From contig LT598465.1 in the NCBI GenBank assembly GCA_900074745.1, positions 372,001 through 436,000 on the forward strand: DNA of 64,000 nucleotides, read 5' to 3'. Positions within the stretch are counted from its first letter, which is position 1; the number at the start of each line of letters is the position of its first letter. Shown here piece by piece: positions 8,948-17,990 of the stretch. This DNA comes from Lachancea mirantina (taxonomy: Eukaryota > Ascomycota > Saccharomycetes > Saccharomycetales > Saccharomycetaceae). The position numbers and the translations under genes are program-made. Below the pieces are notes generated by a model. The model did no database searches. It was not told the DNA's origin and was given only the letters and a program-made list of their open reading frames with translations.

Positions 8948-10903
8948 TCATGCACCCAAATCCTGCTTTACAAGGGCTCTGCAAATGGGATGATACGTGT
9001 CTTTGTATTTTTCGAATGTCGCGAGAGCCAAGCTTCTGTCAACTTCGTTGAGAAGCCTGTAACCAGGACGAACGAACTTCATGCGACCAACGGTGCCCAG
9101 CCACTCCGCAAGTTTTTGATAATAGGGTTGCAAGCGGGCGGTGAGTTTGAAGCGGAAAAGCCTGAAAACAACTTCGGCATTTCTGGAATTGCCAATACCG
9201 TCCGCGTAGATTTTCAGTAGCGCGTTAGCAGCGACTTTGTTTTCAGCCCAATCAAATTGAAGAGAGTTCGAAGGAACGCCTTGTACCAAAGTATCAAGGA
9301 AGAGAACTAATTGATTAGAATTGAATTTGGCGATGTCGGTAGAATTAAACATGTCGTTAAAATGTTTCTCATTTTGGAAATCTTGAGCATTTTCAATCCA
9401 TTTCTCACAAAGCGCGTAGACGGAATCGGCCAAAACCGTATTAAAATGAGGCTTTGGAGGCATTCCCGGAGTAAACAACCATGTATTCCAATCAATGTTT
9501 TCCAATAAGCCCCTCTTATCCTTGAAGAAATCGAACAAAGTGTCAAGGAATTGCCAAGTGTCAAGAGATTGACGCGCAAATTTGGTGAAATAGTGCTTGA
9601 TGAAAGGATCAAAGTGTTCAGGTCCACCAACAAGATTTTCGATGTAGAATAAGAGGTTGAAACCCTTTTCATATGGCACCGTCGAAAACGCCTCATCTGG
9701 ATCGGTGTTGTCCTTCAAATCTTGAACCAATGTAGAAAACCGGTCAGGATTCCGCATGGCTGCAATACTGTTTTCAAGGTCGTTCCAACCGATCAAAGCG
9801 CTGAAATGTCTAGCAGGTTCGCCATGCAACGCACCCAAAATTCGGCGTTCCAAATACACAGTCCAGCCCTCGTTCAGCCAGAAATGATCCCAGGAACAAT
9901 TGGTGACCAAGTTTCCAGACCACGAGTGTGCCAGTTCATGTGCGATTACATCGATGTTGCTCTTATCGTAGGCAATCAGCGAAGGAGTCGCGAATGTCAT
10001 GTTTGGTGACTCCATACCACCATATGGATACGAGTTGGGGTTGACAAGAATATCGTAAGTGCCCCATTCATACTTGAAAATGATGCTTTCAGCGGCCTGG
10101 ATGAATTTCTCAACGTCACCGTCAAACTCCCACTGTGCATCCCGGAGCCTGAACGGTTCGGTGTAAACTTTGGAACGAGGTCCCACTGAAGCACTTTGCA
10201 AATCTCCCGACGCAATACCAATCAAATACGCTGGAATGGGCACATTTTGTTCAAAAAGGTAAGCGTTTCCCTCGTTGCCGGTTGCAATACCAGAAAACAC
10301 AGCTGGGAGAGGAGAAGTTATCTTGGCATCAAAAGGCGATTTAATTGAAGGCGTATCGAAACAAGGAAACAGAGATCTTGCGTGGATCGCTTCTAGCTGC
10401 GAAAAAACGTAAGGTTTTCCGGAGGTTTGGTGCGCTTCGAGCCATTGTAGCGCAGTGCATCGGTCTGTAGTGCTGAAAAAACATTTGAGTTGAAAATCTG
10501 ACGCAATTTCACGGGGCAAATCTATCGCTAGCCGTGATCCCAGTGGCTCTGTTCTTGGTTGGACTTCAAATGTCGTTTTTCTGTCGTCAATCTCAACGTC
10601 TGAAATCTTCAAAAACGAAGTATCCAGCCAAACCTGGTCAACATCAGCCAATCTACTGATATTGTAGTTCACAAACCCACTGATAGCCTTAGTTTCAAAC
10701 GAGCAATCAATGTTCAAAGACGATTTCTTTACTTTAAAGTAATGATAATTGGACAACGTTGACGAGTCCGTTTGAGGACTTTTCCTCGGCCTCCGCGCTT
10801 CTAAGACCGCTGGAAGAGAGCTGGATGCACGCTTCGCGTGAACCACGTGTGTTGACATGCTCAATTGACGTACCGTTCGTGGATAACTTCTTAGTAAGAA
10901 CAT
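8948..10903 (-). CDS. LAP2: Bifunctional leucyl aminopeptidase / epoxide hydrolase (LTA4 hydrolase family, M1)
   Basis: The 651-aa protein matches yeast Lap2 (671 aa), a zinc M1 aminopeptidase related to leukotriene A4 hydrolase. The GGMESPN substrate motif is near residue 295. The zinc site HELAHSW is near 322, and the third ligand lies in NEGWTVYLE about 20 residues later. The N-terminal beta domain starts after a variable, basic leader of 40-50 residues, and the C-terminal helical domain includes the LARLQPYYQ-type region. The first ATG (10903) gives a leader rich in Arg and Ser that could be a weak mitochondrial signal. A second ATG at codon 16 would remove part of it. S. cerevisiae Lap2 also has a long leader. 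It is reported as cytosolic and nuclear there. Confidence 0.95.
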   Translation of the reverse strand: MFLLRSYPRTVRQLSMSTHVVHAKRASSSLPAVLEARRPRKSPQTDSSTLSNYHYFKVKKSSLNIDCSFETKAISGFVNYNISRLADVDQVWLDTSFLKISDVEIDDRKTTFEVQPRTEPLGSRLAIDLPREIASDFQLKCFFSTTDRCTALQWLEAHQTSGKPYVFSQLEAIHARSLFPCFDTPSIKSPFDAKITSPLPAVFSGIATGNEGNAYLFEQNVPIPAYLIGIASGDLQSASVGPRSKVYTEPFRLRDAQWEFDGDVEKFIQAAESIIFKYEWGTYDILVNPNSYPYGGMESPNMTFATPSLIAYDKSNIDVIAHELAHSWSGNLVTNCSWDHFWLNEGWTVYLERRILGALHGEPARHFSALIGWNDLENSIAAMRNPDRFSTLVQDLKDNTDPDEAFSTVPYEKGFNLLFYIENLVGGPEHFDPFIKHYFTKFARQSLDTWQFLDTLFDFFKDKRGLLENIDWNTWLFTPGMPPKPHFNTVLADSVYALCEKWIENAQDFQNEKHFNDMFNSTDIAKFNSNQLVLFLDTLVQGVPSNSLQFDWAENKVAANALLKIYADGIGNSRNAEVVFRLFRFKLTARLQPYYQKLAEWLGTVGRMKFVRPGYRLLNEVDRSLALATFEKYKDTYHPICRALVKQDLGA

Positions 10904-12187
10904 TCAATGTTAACCGAAGTTGGAATGGTTGATATTCGTGTTCAGCGATTTTCTTGGCGATATATGAAGTCCTAAGTGATGAAAATGTGGAAAGTGTACA
11001 ATAGCACATGTTGAGGTGGTTTTATGACGATTGAAGACCGGCAATCGATTGTGGCAAGTTCTTTAGGCTATGTGGAATGTTATGTTTGCACGATTTTTTG
11101 TGCATTTTTGATAATTAAAAGGGGAAGATTCTGCGCGTGCACTTGGCACATTTTACAGGGCGAACTCAGCAATGCAGTCCATTAAAAAAGGAGACTGCCA
11201 CGAATGCTTAAAATCTTTGGTTTTTCGGGTATGCATATGAATGTGAAATTTTGTATTTTCTTGGAAAGACGGAAGACCAAGTTTCACCTTTAACGGAAGC
11301 ATTTTACCGCTTGCAAGAAATCAGAAAATTGAAAGAATTTACTCAAGATAGCTCACTTTAGGGGGGTGGAGTTTCGGTGAACAATTGCTAAATTAATATT
11401 CCTGGTGACGTGATCATACACTGAAAATATGTCATAATTCCAATTGATACGAGATAGTCGTGAAAGATTAATGAGAAATCCACAAAATTCCAGGAGATTT
11501 TACTATGTTCAAAATGGTTCCCGAATCAATTCTCACATGTTCTCACCCTCTCATCGTATGTCTCCACTAAGAGTGAAATACCCATATCACTTTATTTTAA
11601 ACTGACATATCTGTCTCTTGAAAAAAAAGTTGGCGTTGGTAAAAAAACAAGTTAAAAGTAAACTATTTTCGAGGCCATATTCCCACAGCTTCGAACATTA
11701 AGGTGAATTCTATTGTAATTATTTTTGCTTTCGAGATTGACGCCAACATTGCTTAACAATCATGCGGCTCGCTTTGAAATTTTTCGGAACAGATGCTCTA
11801 CGGGAAGCTTAAAAGTTTGTAATATCTGAAAGAAGTACCTTTGCTAATAGAATTTTTTCATTCAAGTATTTGTAGCATAGTTAGGCGATTCAACACTCGA
11901 ATTTTCCGTGAAATTATCAAGTTGAAGAAGTAGGAATTTTATATACCGTATACCACGTTATTGTCCGGAAGAAAAACAAATCCGAACCTAATTCATTGCT
12001 CAATTTGACCATAATCATATTGCGAAGCTGATTGCCTGCCTTTCCCTTCAAATTCTTTCTCCTCGTGCTCCTCACCTTCCATGCATATATTAAGCTTTGT
12101 AGGGACAACATTCATAAGAAAAAAAATTTCAAGGAGACCGATTAAACCCTGAACAACAGCCAAACAACAAGGCAACACGGCACTGGT
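10904..12187. other. Long AT-rich divergent intergenic region LAP2 / SLM
   Basis: 1.28 kb between divergent LAP2 and the SLM gene. In S. cerevisiae the small gene YNL046W lies at this place, but I see no frame that could encode it. The two minus-strand frames near 11917-12244 overlap the SLM start and look like shadows. No RNA gene is recognised. Confidence 0.5.
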
Positions 12188-14176
12188 ATGTCGAGATATA
12201 ACAGTGTTGGTAGTAGAAATCAAGCTGGGTTCAAAATGAGTCAACCGGGGTCCTTTTCAGGACAAAATTTGGACCCCGGACAGTCGAGTTTGAAGTCAGA
12301 AGATGAACAGAATGGGTACAATCAAGCAACCAACAATCTTGGTCTGGATGGTCGTAATGGTAGTGTTCAAACGCCTTATCCCGCTGACAACATTTCAATG
12401 GCTGAAATGAACAGTGGATCAAGCACTGCTGGTCGTGGGATTGGTGTTCATAGCACTGCGGTAAGTCATAATGCTAAAGTTCTCGAAACTTTGTTCCAAC
12501 ACCAGAAAAGCCATGCTTCTTCACTGACAAGTGCGTCCACTGCGAATCGGCCGCGTTTGTCGCAACAGTGGGCGCGTCATCAGCAACAAACGCCTCAACA
12601 ACAACAAAAGTTACAGCAAAATCAAGATCCAAGGTCAGCACTCGTTACGCTCATTCCTACGTCTGCTAACCCTACTGAGATGTTGGCGCAACGGTTTGCC
12701 GCTTGGAGAGCTGTGATAAAATCGATACTCGTGTATTTGAGCGAAACGGTTTCGATTCAAGACGAGATTGTGAGACAACAAGTGAGACTTGCGCGTGCCG
12801 TTAATTTCCCCTTCTTTGCCACCGAAAATCAACATTTGCCTTCGACACCCGAAGAAAAAGCGATTCAGCGGTTCTTTTTGCCCCTTGGAAGTGGTTCCGT
12901 TCAAGATTTACCAAGCATTTTAACGCAATATCACTCGCAACTTGCTGGCAGTGCATCTCGTATGTCAAAGGAATTAGCCAACGATGTGATACCGCGTCTT
13001 GAGGAGCTGAGACGTGATTTGTTGGTGAAAATCAAAGAAATCAAAACTTTGCATTCGGATTTTAAGAATTCCTGCGCCAAAGAGTTACATCAAACAAAAT
13101 CAGATATGAAGCAGTTTCAAGAAGCCATAGAAAGTTCCAAATTTGGGTCCATGAAAAATGATCCTTACTTGTTCAAAATCGTGCTCGATAAGCAAATAAA
13201 GAAACAACTCACGGAGGAAAATTTTCTGCATGAAGCGTTCAATAATTTGCAGGGGTCGGGTCAAGAACTTGAGAAAGTAGTGGTTATGGAAATTCAAAAC
13301 GCTCTGACCATATACGCTAGACTATTGGGACAAAATGCACAAGTTGTTTTCGACGTTTTGATCTCAAAACTTGATCTTGGGTTTTTCAATAAAAGCCCCA
13401 CATTTGAGTGGGACAGCTTTATTTCGAACGACGAGAATTTCATAAGTCCAACGCTTCCCATGAGACACGCGCGTGATATCAAGTACAAGCATCAAAATGA
13501 TACGATGATTTATGAAGTCAAATCTGGAATTTTGGAAAGACGTTCAAAATTTTTGAAATCTTATTCGCGTGGTTACTACGTTTTGACTTCGAATTTTTTG
13601 CACGAGTTTAAATCGGCGGATAGAAGAAAAGATTTGATACCAGTGATGTCGCTGGCTCTCAGTGATTGCTCTGTTGCCGAACATTCCAAGAAAGGCTCCT
13701 CAGAGCACAAATTCATCTTGCATGCCAAGCAAAATGGAATTATTCATAGAGGCCACAATTGGGTCTTCCGTGCCGAATCTCATGAGTCGATGATGAGCTG
13801 GTTTTCAGACCTCAAGGCCCTCACTTCCACTTCTAATCCCAACGAAAAATCAAAGTTCGTGATTCAAAAATTAAATTTGACTTCTGATGGTAAACAAAGA
13901 CGGATATCTTCACTCACACAACAGGAAAGTATTTCAGAAAATCAAAAAGATCGTACACCTACTTCGGGAGCTCCACAGGGACCTATGAGCACTCCTAACC
14001 TCGATGTTCATACGAACACTAACACTTCTGTCTCAATTCCTGAAACAGATTACGGAGGTATACCAGTAGTACAGCCACCCAGGGCTTCATTGGACGGTGG
14101 TCAGCGCGTATACAATGGGAACATATATATCGAGACTGCAGGTGGAAAAATGCAGTACCCGAAGACTAAAACTTGA
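12188..14176 (+). CDS. SLM1: TORC2 and PI(4,5)P2-binding eisosome/plasma-membrane protein Slm
   Basis: The 662-aa protein is the single orthologue of the S. cerevisiae pair Slm1/Slm2. These plasma-membrane sensors bring Ypk1 to TORC2 and are calcineurin targets. Residues 1-150 are disordered and Gln-rich, with a short polyQ. A BAR-like helical domain spans about 165-410. A PH domain follows at about 440-545 (SGILERRSKFLKSYSRGYYV to MMSWFSDLKAL). The C-terminal tail ends with GNIYIET near residue 643, which looks like the PxIxIT calcineurin docking site of this family with Gly instead of the usual Pro. ALG11 lies downstream, convergent and 128 bp away. Confidence 0.93.
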   Translation: MSRYNSVGSRNQAGFKMSQPGSFSGQNLDPGQSSLKSEDEQNGYNQATNNLGLDGRNGSVQTPYPADNISMAEMNSGSSTAGRGIGVHSTAVSHNAKVLETLFQHQKSHASSLTSASTANRPRLSQQWARHQQQTPQQQQKLQQNQDPRSALVTLIPTSANPTEMLAQRFAAWRAVIKSILVYLSETVSIQDEIVRQQVRLARAVNFPFFATENQHLPSTPEEKAIQRFFLPLGSGSVQDLPSILTQYHSQLAGSASRMSKELANDVIPRLEELRRDLLVKIKEIKTLHSDFKNSCAKELHQTKSDMKQFQEAIESSKFGSMKNDPYLFKIVLDKQIKKQLTEENFLHEAFNNLQGSGQELEKVVVMEIQNALTIYARLLGQNAQVVFDVLISKLDLGFFNKSPTFEWDSFISNDENFISPTLPMRHARDIKYKHQNDTMIYEVKSGILERRSKFLKSYSRGYYVLTSNFLHEFKSADRRKDLIPVMSLALSDCSVAEHSKKGSSEHKFILHAKQNGIIHRGHNWVFRAESHESMMSWFSDLKALTSTSNPNEKSKFVIQKLNLTSDGKQRRISSLTQQESISENQKDRTPTSGAPQGPMSTPNLDVHTNTNTSVSIPETDYGGIPVVQPPRASLDGGQRVYNGNIYIETAGGKMQYPKTKT

Positions 14177-14304
14177 AGATAATCCAAAGAGAGTTTAAAT
14201 TCCTTGGTCTTGTAACATTATGACTATTATCGAGATGCGCTAAATCCCGGACTTCATCCAAAATATGAGCAGTCTTTAATCGCAGTTAAATTGTAAAAGT
14301 ATAT

Positions 14305-16053
14305 TCAGATATCATGTCTCCCCTCAGCATATTTAATTTCCAGGGTCTCAATATTCGCTAAATTCTCATTCCATGTTCTGTCAAAATTTATATCCGAAAA
14401 TTTGTCAAGCACGCATTGCTTACCGCGATTGCTGATATTTATCTTTTCAGTGTCAGAAAGGTCTACAATGGTTGCGAAAGTTGAATCCAAAGTTGAGTAT
14501 TTTTTATCCATATCCTTTCGGTAATCAGGGTCGCTGGCGTCTTTGAAGAAAAACCCGGTTCTATTGCTCGCGTTTTCCGAATTTTCTTGAATGCCTTTAT
14601 CTGAATTCCATGGTACCACAATATCTAAAAGAGGGCCCGCGGACGCATGTACAATAGGAATTAACCCAGATGCGACGTATTCAACCACTGCAATTCCAAA
14701 ATGTTCGTTCCACATAGCATTGATTCCGTATGACGACTCTCTCAGGTAATTTTTCAACACATCGTATTCGCAATCTGTGATAAATTCCACGAGTTTTTCA
14801 GGAATGCCCAATTCATCAAAAGCCAGATGCTTCAGATGCTCCACATAGAGGCGGTCCTGCTCACCTCGCGTAGAGCCTATGAAAACAAGTTTGGGAACAT
14901 CGGCCAGCTTTTTGGGAGAAATGCTTAGTAGGAACGAGGAAAAAGAGGTAAGTATCAGCTCATGCCGCTTCTCTGGTCTGAATTGAGCGAGCACAAGTGC
15001 TTGATTTTTCCGACTCCATGTGTTCACTTGGTTTTCAAAAACTAATTTTTCCGTCGAGCATGGAGGGTAGACGATGTGCGGAGAGCTCTTGGGCCATATT
15101 TGCTTAATGTGATTATTTGTCCAGGACGAATTGGTCATGGCAAGGTCAACGTACGAGCCGCAAAATGTATACAGGAGCATGAAAACACGCCAGTAGCAAT
15201 ATTTGGACAGCAATTTAATGCTTGATGTGAACTTGGGGCTTAACCTCAGTTTTTGTAACATATCGGAAGAAATTATTGGGTAGTGCGTATAAGTCACGAC
15301 AGGAATATGAGCACACCAGTGTACAAAAGGGTATGCAAACGGATACCCCATTGTATCGCACCAAACGTCGGGACAAAGCCTGTAAAGAGCCTCCAGTGCC
15401 AGAACCACAGATCCAAACGCCTGTCCCAGTAATGTCAAGCGTGGCCAAGTCTTGGCGTCGACCAGATGTCTTGTTTTCAGGTAAATAAACACAATCCGAG
15501 ATTTATCAAGTGTGTACCCGAACCGGCGTGCCACGTTTGTAGTTATTTCTTCCTCCGACGCATCTAAATCGCCAGTATAAATAACAATCACATTTTGCGG
15601 ATTTTTTGCCAATGTGGTTTCAACTGCTTTCCACAGCACTTTTTCACCACCACCACCTGCGTTACAATATGGATGGAAAAACCCGAAAATCGTGCGCTTA
15701 TAAGATCGCATTCCAGGAACCATTCTATTGACAAATTCCTTTCTTTCCTTTCGATCTGCGACTCCAACGTTAATCCCACTGCCAAACCGTTTATTACCGT
15801 ACGCTCCAGGCGAAAATGACGCCAAAATCATGTTTCGACGCACGCTGCCCGTCTTCCAACCAAAGTCTAGCACTGGAGTCTTCGTGTGATCAGAACTTCC
15901 CCTTATGAGGGCATCGTTGACCCGTTTTCTCCATCTTGACGGAGGAGTGGTCAAAAATTGTGGTAAAATTCGGAAAACAACCTTTTGAAAAACGATAGAA
16001 TACGATACAATGACAATGGCAGTTACAAAAAAGGTCGAAGCGGAAAGCTGCAT
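14305..16053 (-). CDS. ALG11: GDP-Man:Man3GlcNAc2-PP-dolichol alpha-1,2-mannosyltransferase
   Basis: Alg11 adds the fourth and fifth mannoses to the lipid-linked oligosaccharide on the cytosolic face of the ER. The frame is open from 16206, but I prefer the ATG at 16053. It gives 582 aa beginning with a hydrophobic anchor near residues 5-27 (FFVTAIVIVSYSIVF), which is typical of the family (S. cerevisiae 548 aa). The extra 51 codons are Arg-rich and unlike Alg11, and a CACGTG site lies inside them at 16164. GT4 features are visible: FFHPYCNAGGGGEKVLW near 130, the QFRPEKRHEL nucleotide-sugar motif, and EHFGIAVVEY (the E-x7-E element) near 451. Confidence 0.93.
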   Translation of the reverse strand: MQLSASTFFVTAIVIVSYSIVFQKVVFRILPQFLTTPPSRWRKRVNDALIRGSSDHTKTPVLDFGWKTGSVRRNMILASFSPGAYGNKRFGSGINVGVADRKERKEFVNRMVPGMRSYKRTIFGFFHPYCNAGGGGEKVLWKAVETTLAKNPQNVIVIYTGDLDASEEEITTNVARRFGYTLDKSRIVFIYLKTRHLVDAKTWPRLTLLGQAFGSVVLALEALYRLCPDVWCDTMGYPFAYPFVHWCAHIPVVTYTHYPIISSDMLQKLRLSPKFTSSIKLLSKYCYWRVFMLLYTFCGSYVDLAMTNSSWTNNHIKQIWPKSSPHIVYPPCSTEKLVFENQVNTWSRKNQALVLAQFRPEKRHELILTSFSSFLLSISPKKLADVPKLVFIGSTRGEQDRLYVEHLKHLAFDELGIPEKLVEFITDCEYDVLKNYLRESSYGINAMWNEHFGIAVVEYVASGLIPIVHASAGPLLDIVVPWNSDKGIQENSENASNRTGFFFKDASDPDYRKDMDKKYSTLDSTFATIVDLSDTEKINISNRGKQCVLDKFSDINFDRTWNENLANIETLEIKYAEGRHDI

Positions 16054-16409
16054 CTTAGATTGTTTACCTCGAGTCACCAGCCAGCCCTTTCTTCTTCTTC
16101 TCGCAGAGACGTCAATGGTTAACCTTGTCTCATTATGTACTATTCTAACTGAAAGAAACCAACCACGTGACCTTATTTTGGTTATAAGTTTGACGCCCAT
16201 CGACAAGGCCTGAACGCAGATATGTCGTAATCAAAGGTATTGGTATCGTCATTGAAGCCGATTGTGATGTAAAAACGTAATTCCCAGAAATCAACCGACT
16301 TCTTTAGCGTCAAGCGGACCGAAAAATTCCCCAAGAAGAAACCGGTCCCGCGAGCTTGCCCCAGGGATTTCCCATGAGGGCGCTGTTTACTCACATTTGG
16401 CTGCACTGT

Positions 16410-17348
16410 TCACTTGGTGTTCATTTCCTGTATAAGTTCCACTAAGGGCCCATAATCTTGATCTCTTAGAAGTTGAAATTCCTGTACGAATAGACAAAAA
16501 TGTCTAAAACTCGTATTTAAGACCGTTTGGAGGTTCAATTCAAGAATTTCATTGAAATGGTGGCAATACATGTGCGCGTAAACGCGGAATAATCTTTTTA
16601 AAATGGGTTTGGCGTGTGATTCGACAAAGTTGTGTGGGAATGGGACATTGGGTTTTGCAGGGAACACACCATCGTTGTCAAATTGCTCCTGGCACCACCG
16701 CATTAGGTACTCGACGTACTGAGGTGCCGATACAGAAAGCGGAGGAGATCCCGATTGGACGTACCACAGGTATTCGTATTCATTCGTGGCAATCATGCGC
16801 GGACACGTTGTTGGAGAGCAAAACTCGGTTATCGCGCCGTAAAGCATGTTTATCTGATTGTAAAAGTCCACACAATGTACTGCGATCCATTCGTTCAAAT
16901 CTTCTCCACGGGGCAATTTCACGGCTTGATTCAGCACGCCCTCGGATCCTAAAGTCGTCTCGACGATTTGTTTCAGATCCTTGTGCGAGGAAACCGTCGT
17001 TCCACGCGAAACGTTTAAGTAAGGCTTCTGGTGCGATGGCGTATAGTTGAAATCTGTCACCATTGCTTCTCGTTCCTTCTGTGGTGTGCGAAACGCGGGT
17101 CCCAAATCCTCACCGGAACCGGTAGCACCTACATTGCTTCCGCCGGCTTCAGCTCCTTCTATTCCGCCTAGTCCGCTAGGTGGCTTCCCAGTGTTCCATT
17201 TGAAACCTCTCGTGGATCTTATGGTTTGTCCAGGGCTCAAGTGGCTATTCAGACGTATGATCTTGGTTAGTAAATGTATTTGACGCTAAAATGGCTCCCA
17301 GAATCCCGAAAACCCCCCCGAAACTTACAAATTTTGTAAAAATGACAT
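16410..17348 (-). CDS. MOB1: Mitotic exit network kinase activator Mob1 (one intron)
   Basis: Mob1 binds and activates the Dbf2 kinase in the mitotic exit network. The frame seen at 16410-17240 lacks an ATG; splicing supplies it. Exon 1 is 20 nt (17348-17329) and encodes MSFLQN plus two bases. The donor GTAAGT starts at 17328, the branch site TACTAAC is at 17272-17266 and the acceptor AG ends at 17245. Exon 2 starts at 17244. The joined product is 284 aa and begins MSFLQNFHLSPGQTIRSTRG, matching S. cerevisiae Mob1, whose gene has an intron at the same place. The Mob fold shows its zinc ligands (CSPTTCPRM near 152, HMYCHHF near 237). The N-terminal linker is Gly-rich and shorter than in S. cerevisiae (314 aa). 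Confidence 0.95.
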
Positions 17349-17990
17349 CTCCAAACACAGTAAGAATGTCTATTTTACCCAAAACTGCTCTATTCTTGTG
17401 CTATGAGCCAGTTTATATTCTGTTTGAGTATTGTTTGTGTTTTGCCTTATATATTGATTGATTCGTGATGAGTTTAAACCCTTACGTAGTAAGTGATGTA
17501 CTGATTGCATGTATTGTTCAATCTATTTTTAAGACCACCTAAGGTGTGTAAACGCATTCTAAAGCTCAGGTATGTCTCTTATAGGCTTTTGAAATTTTTT
17601 GATAGACTCCAAGCTATTCTGACACGCATATATGCCCAGATGTAGCAGCATTATGTTTTCGTTTATGGTGATTACTTTATTTTGTGCCAGCATACCGCCA
17701 TTAAATCGGCTAAACGTATTTTGGAGGCTTTCTATAAAATTTAAATAAGAATTAGTAGGTTATGTTCGTCTCACAGCTTCCTTGGCCTGGGTTTGCTCCC
17801 TTTCCAGCAATATTTGTACTTATCACGTGATCATTTTTATTTTACTCAATTAGCTGTAGCCCTGTTAAGATAAACGATGTAGTCGATGTGACCCAATTTA
17901 AAGGAACTTTGCAAAAGTGCGATTGCTTCAAGGGACGTTGACCGGTTTCAAGGTGTAGCATTGGAAATTTCAGGTTTGGCTTGCTATATA
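17349..17990. other. Divergent promoter region MOB1 / PFK26
   Basis: 642 bp, AT-rich. A palindromic ATCACGTGAT (CACGTG at 17824-17829) lies 160 bp upstream of the PFK26 ATG. No ORF of interest and no RNA gene were seen. Confidence 0.5.
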
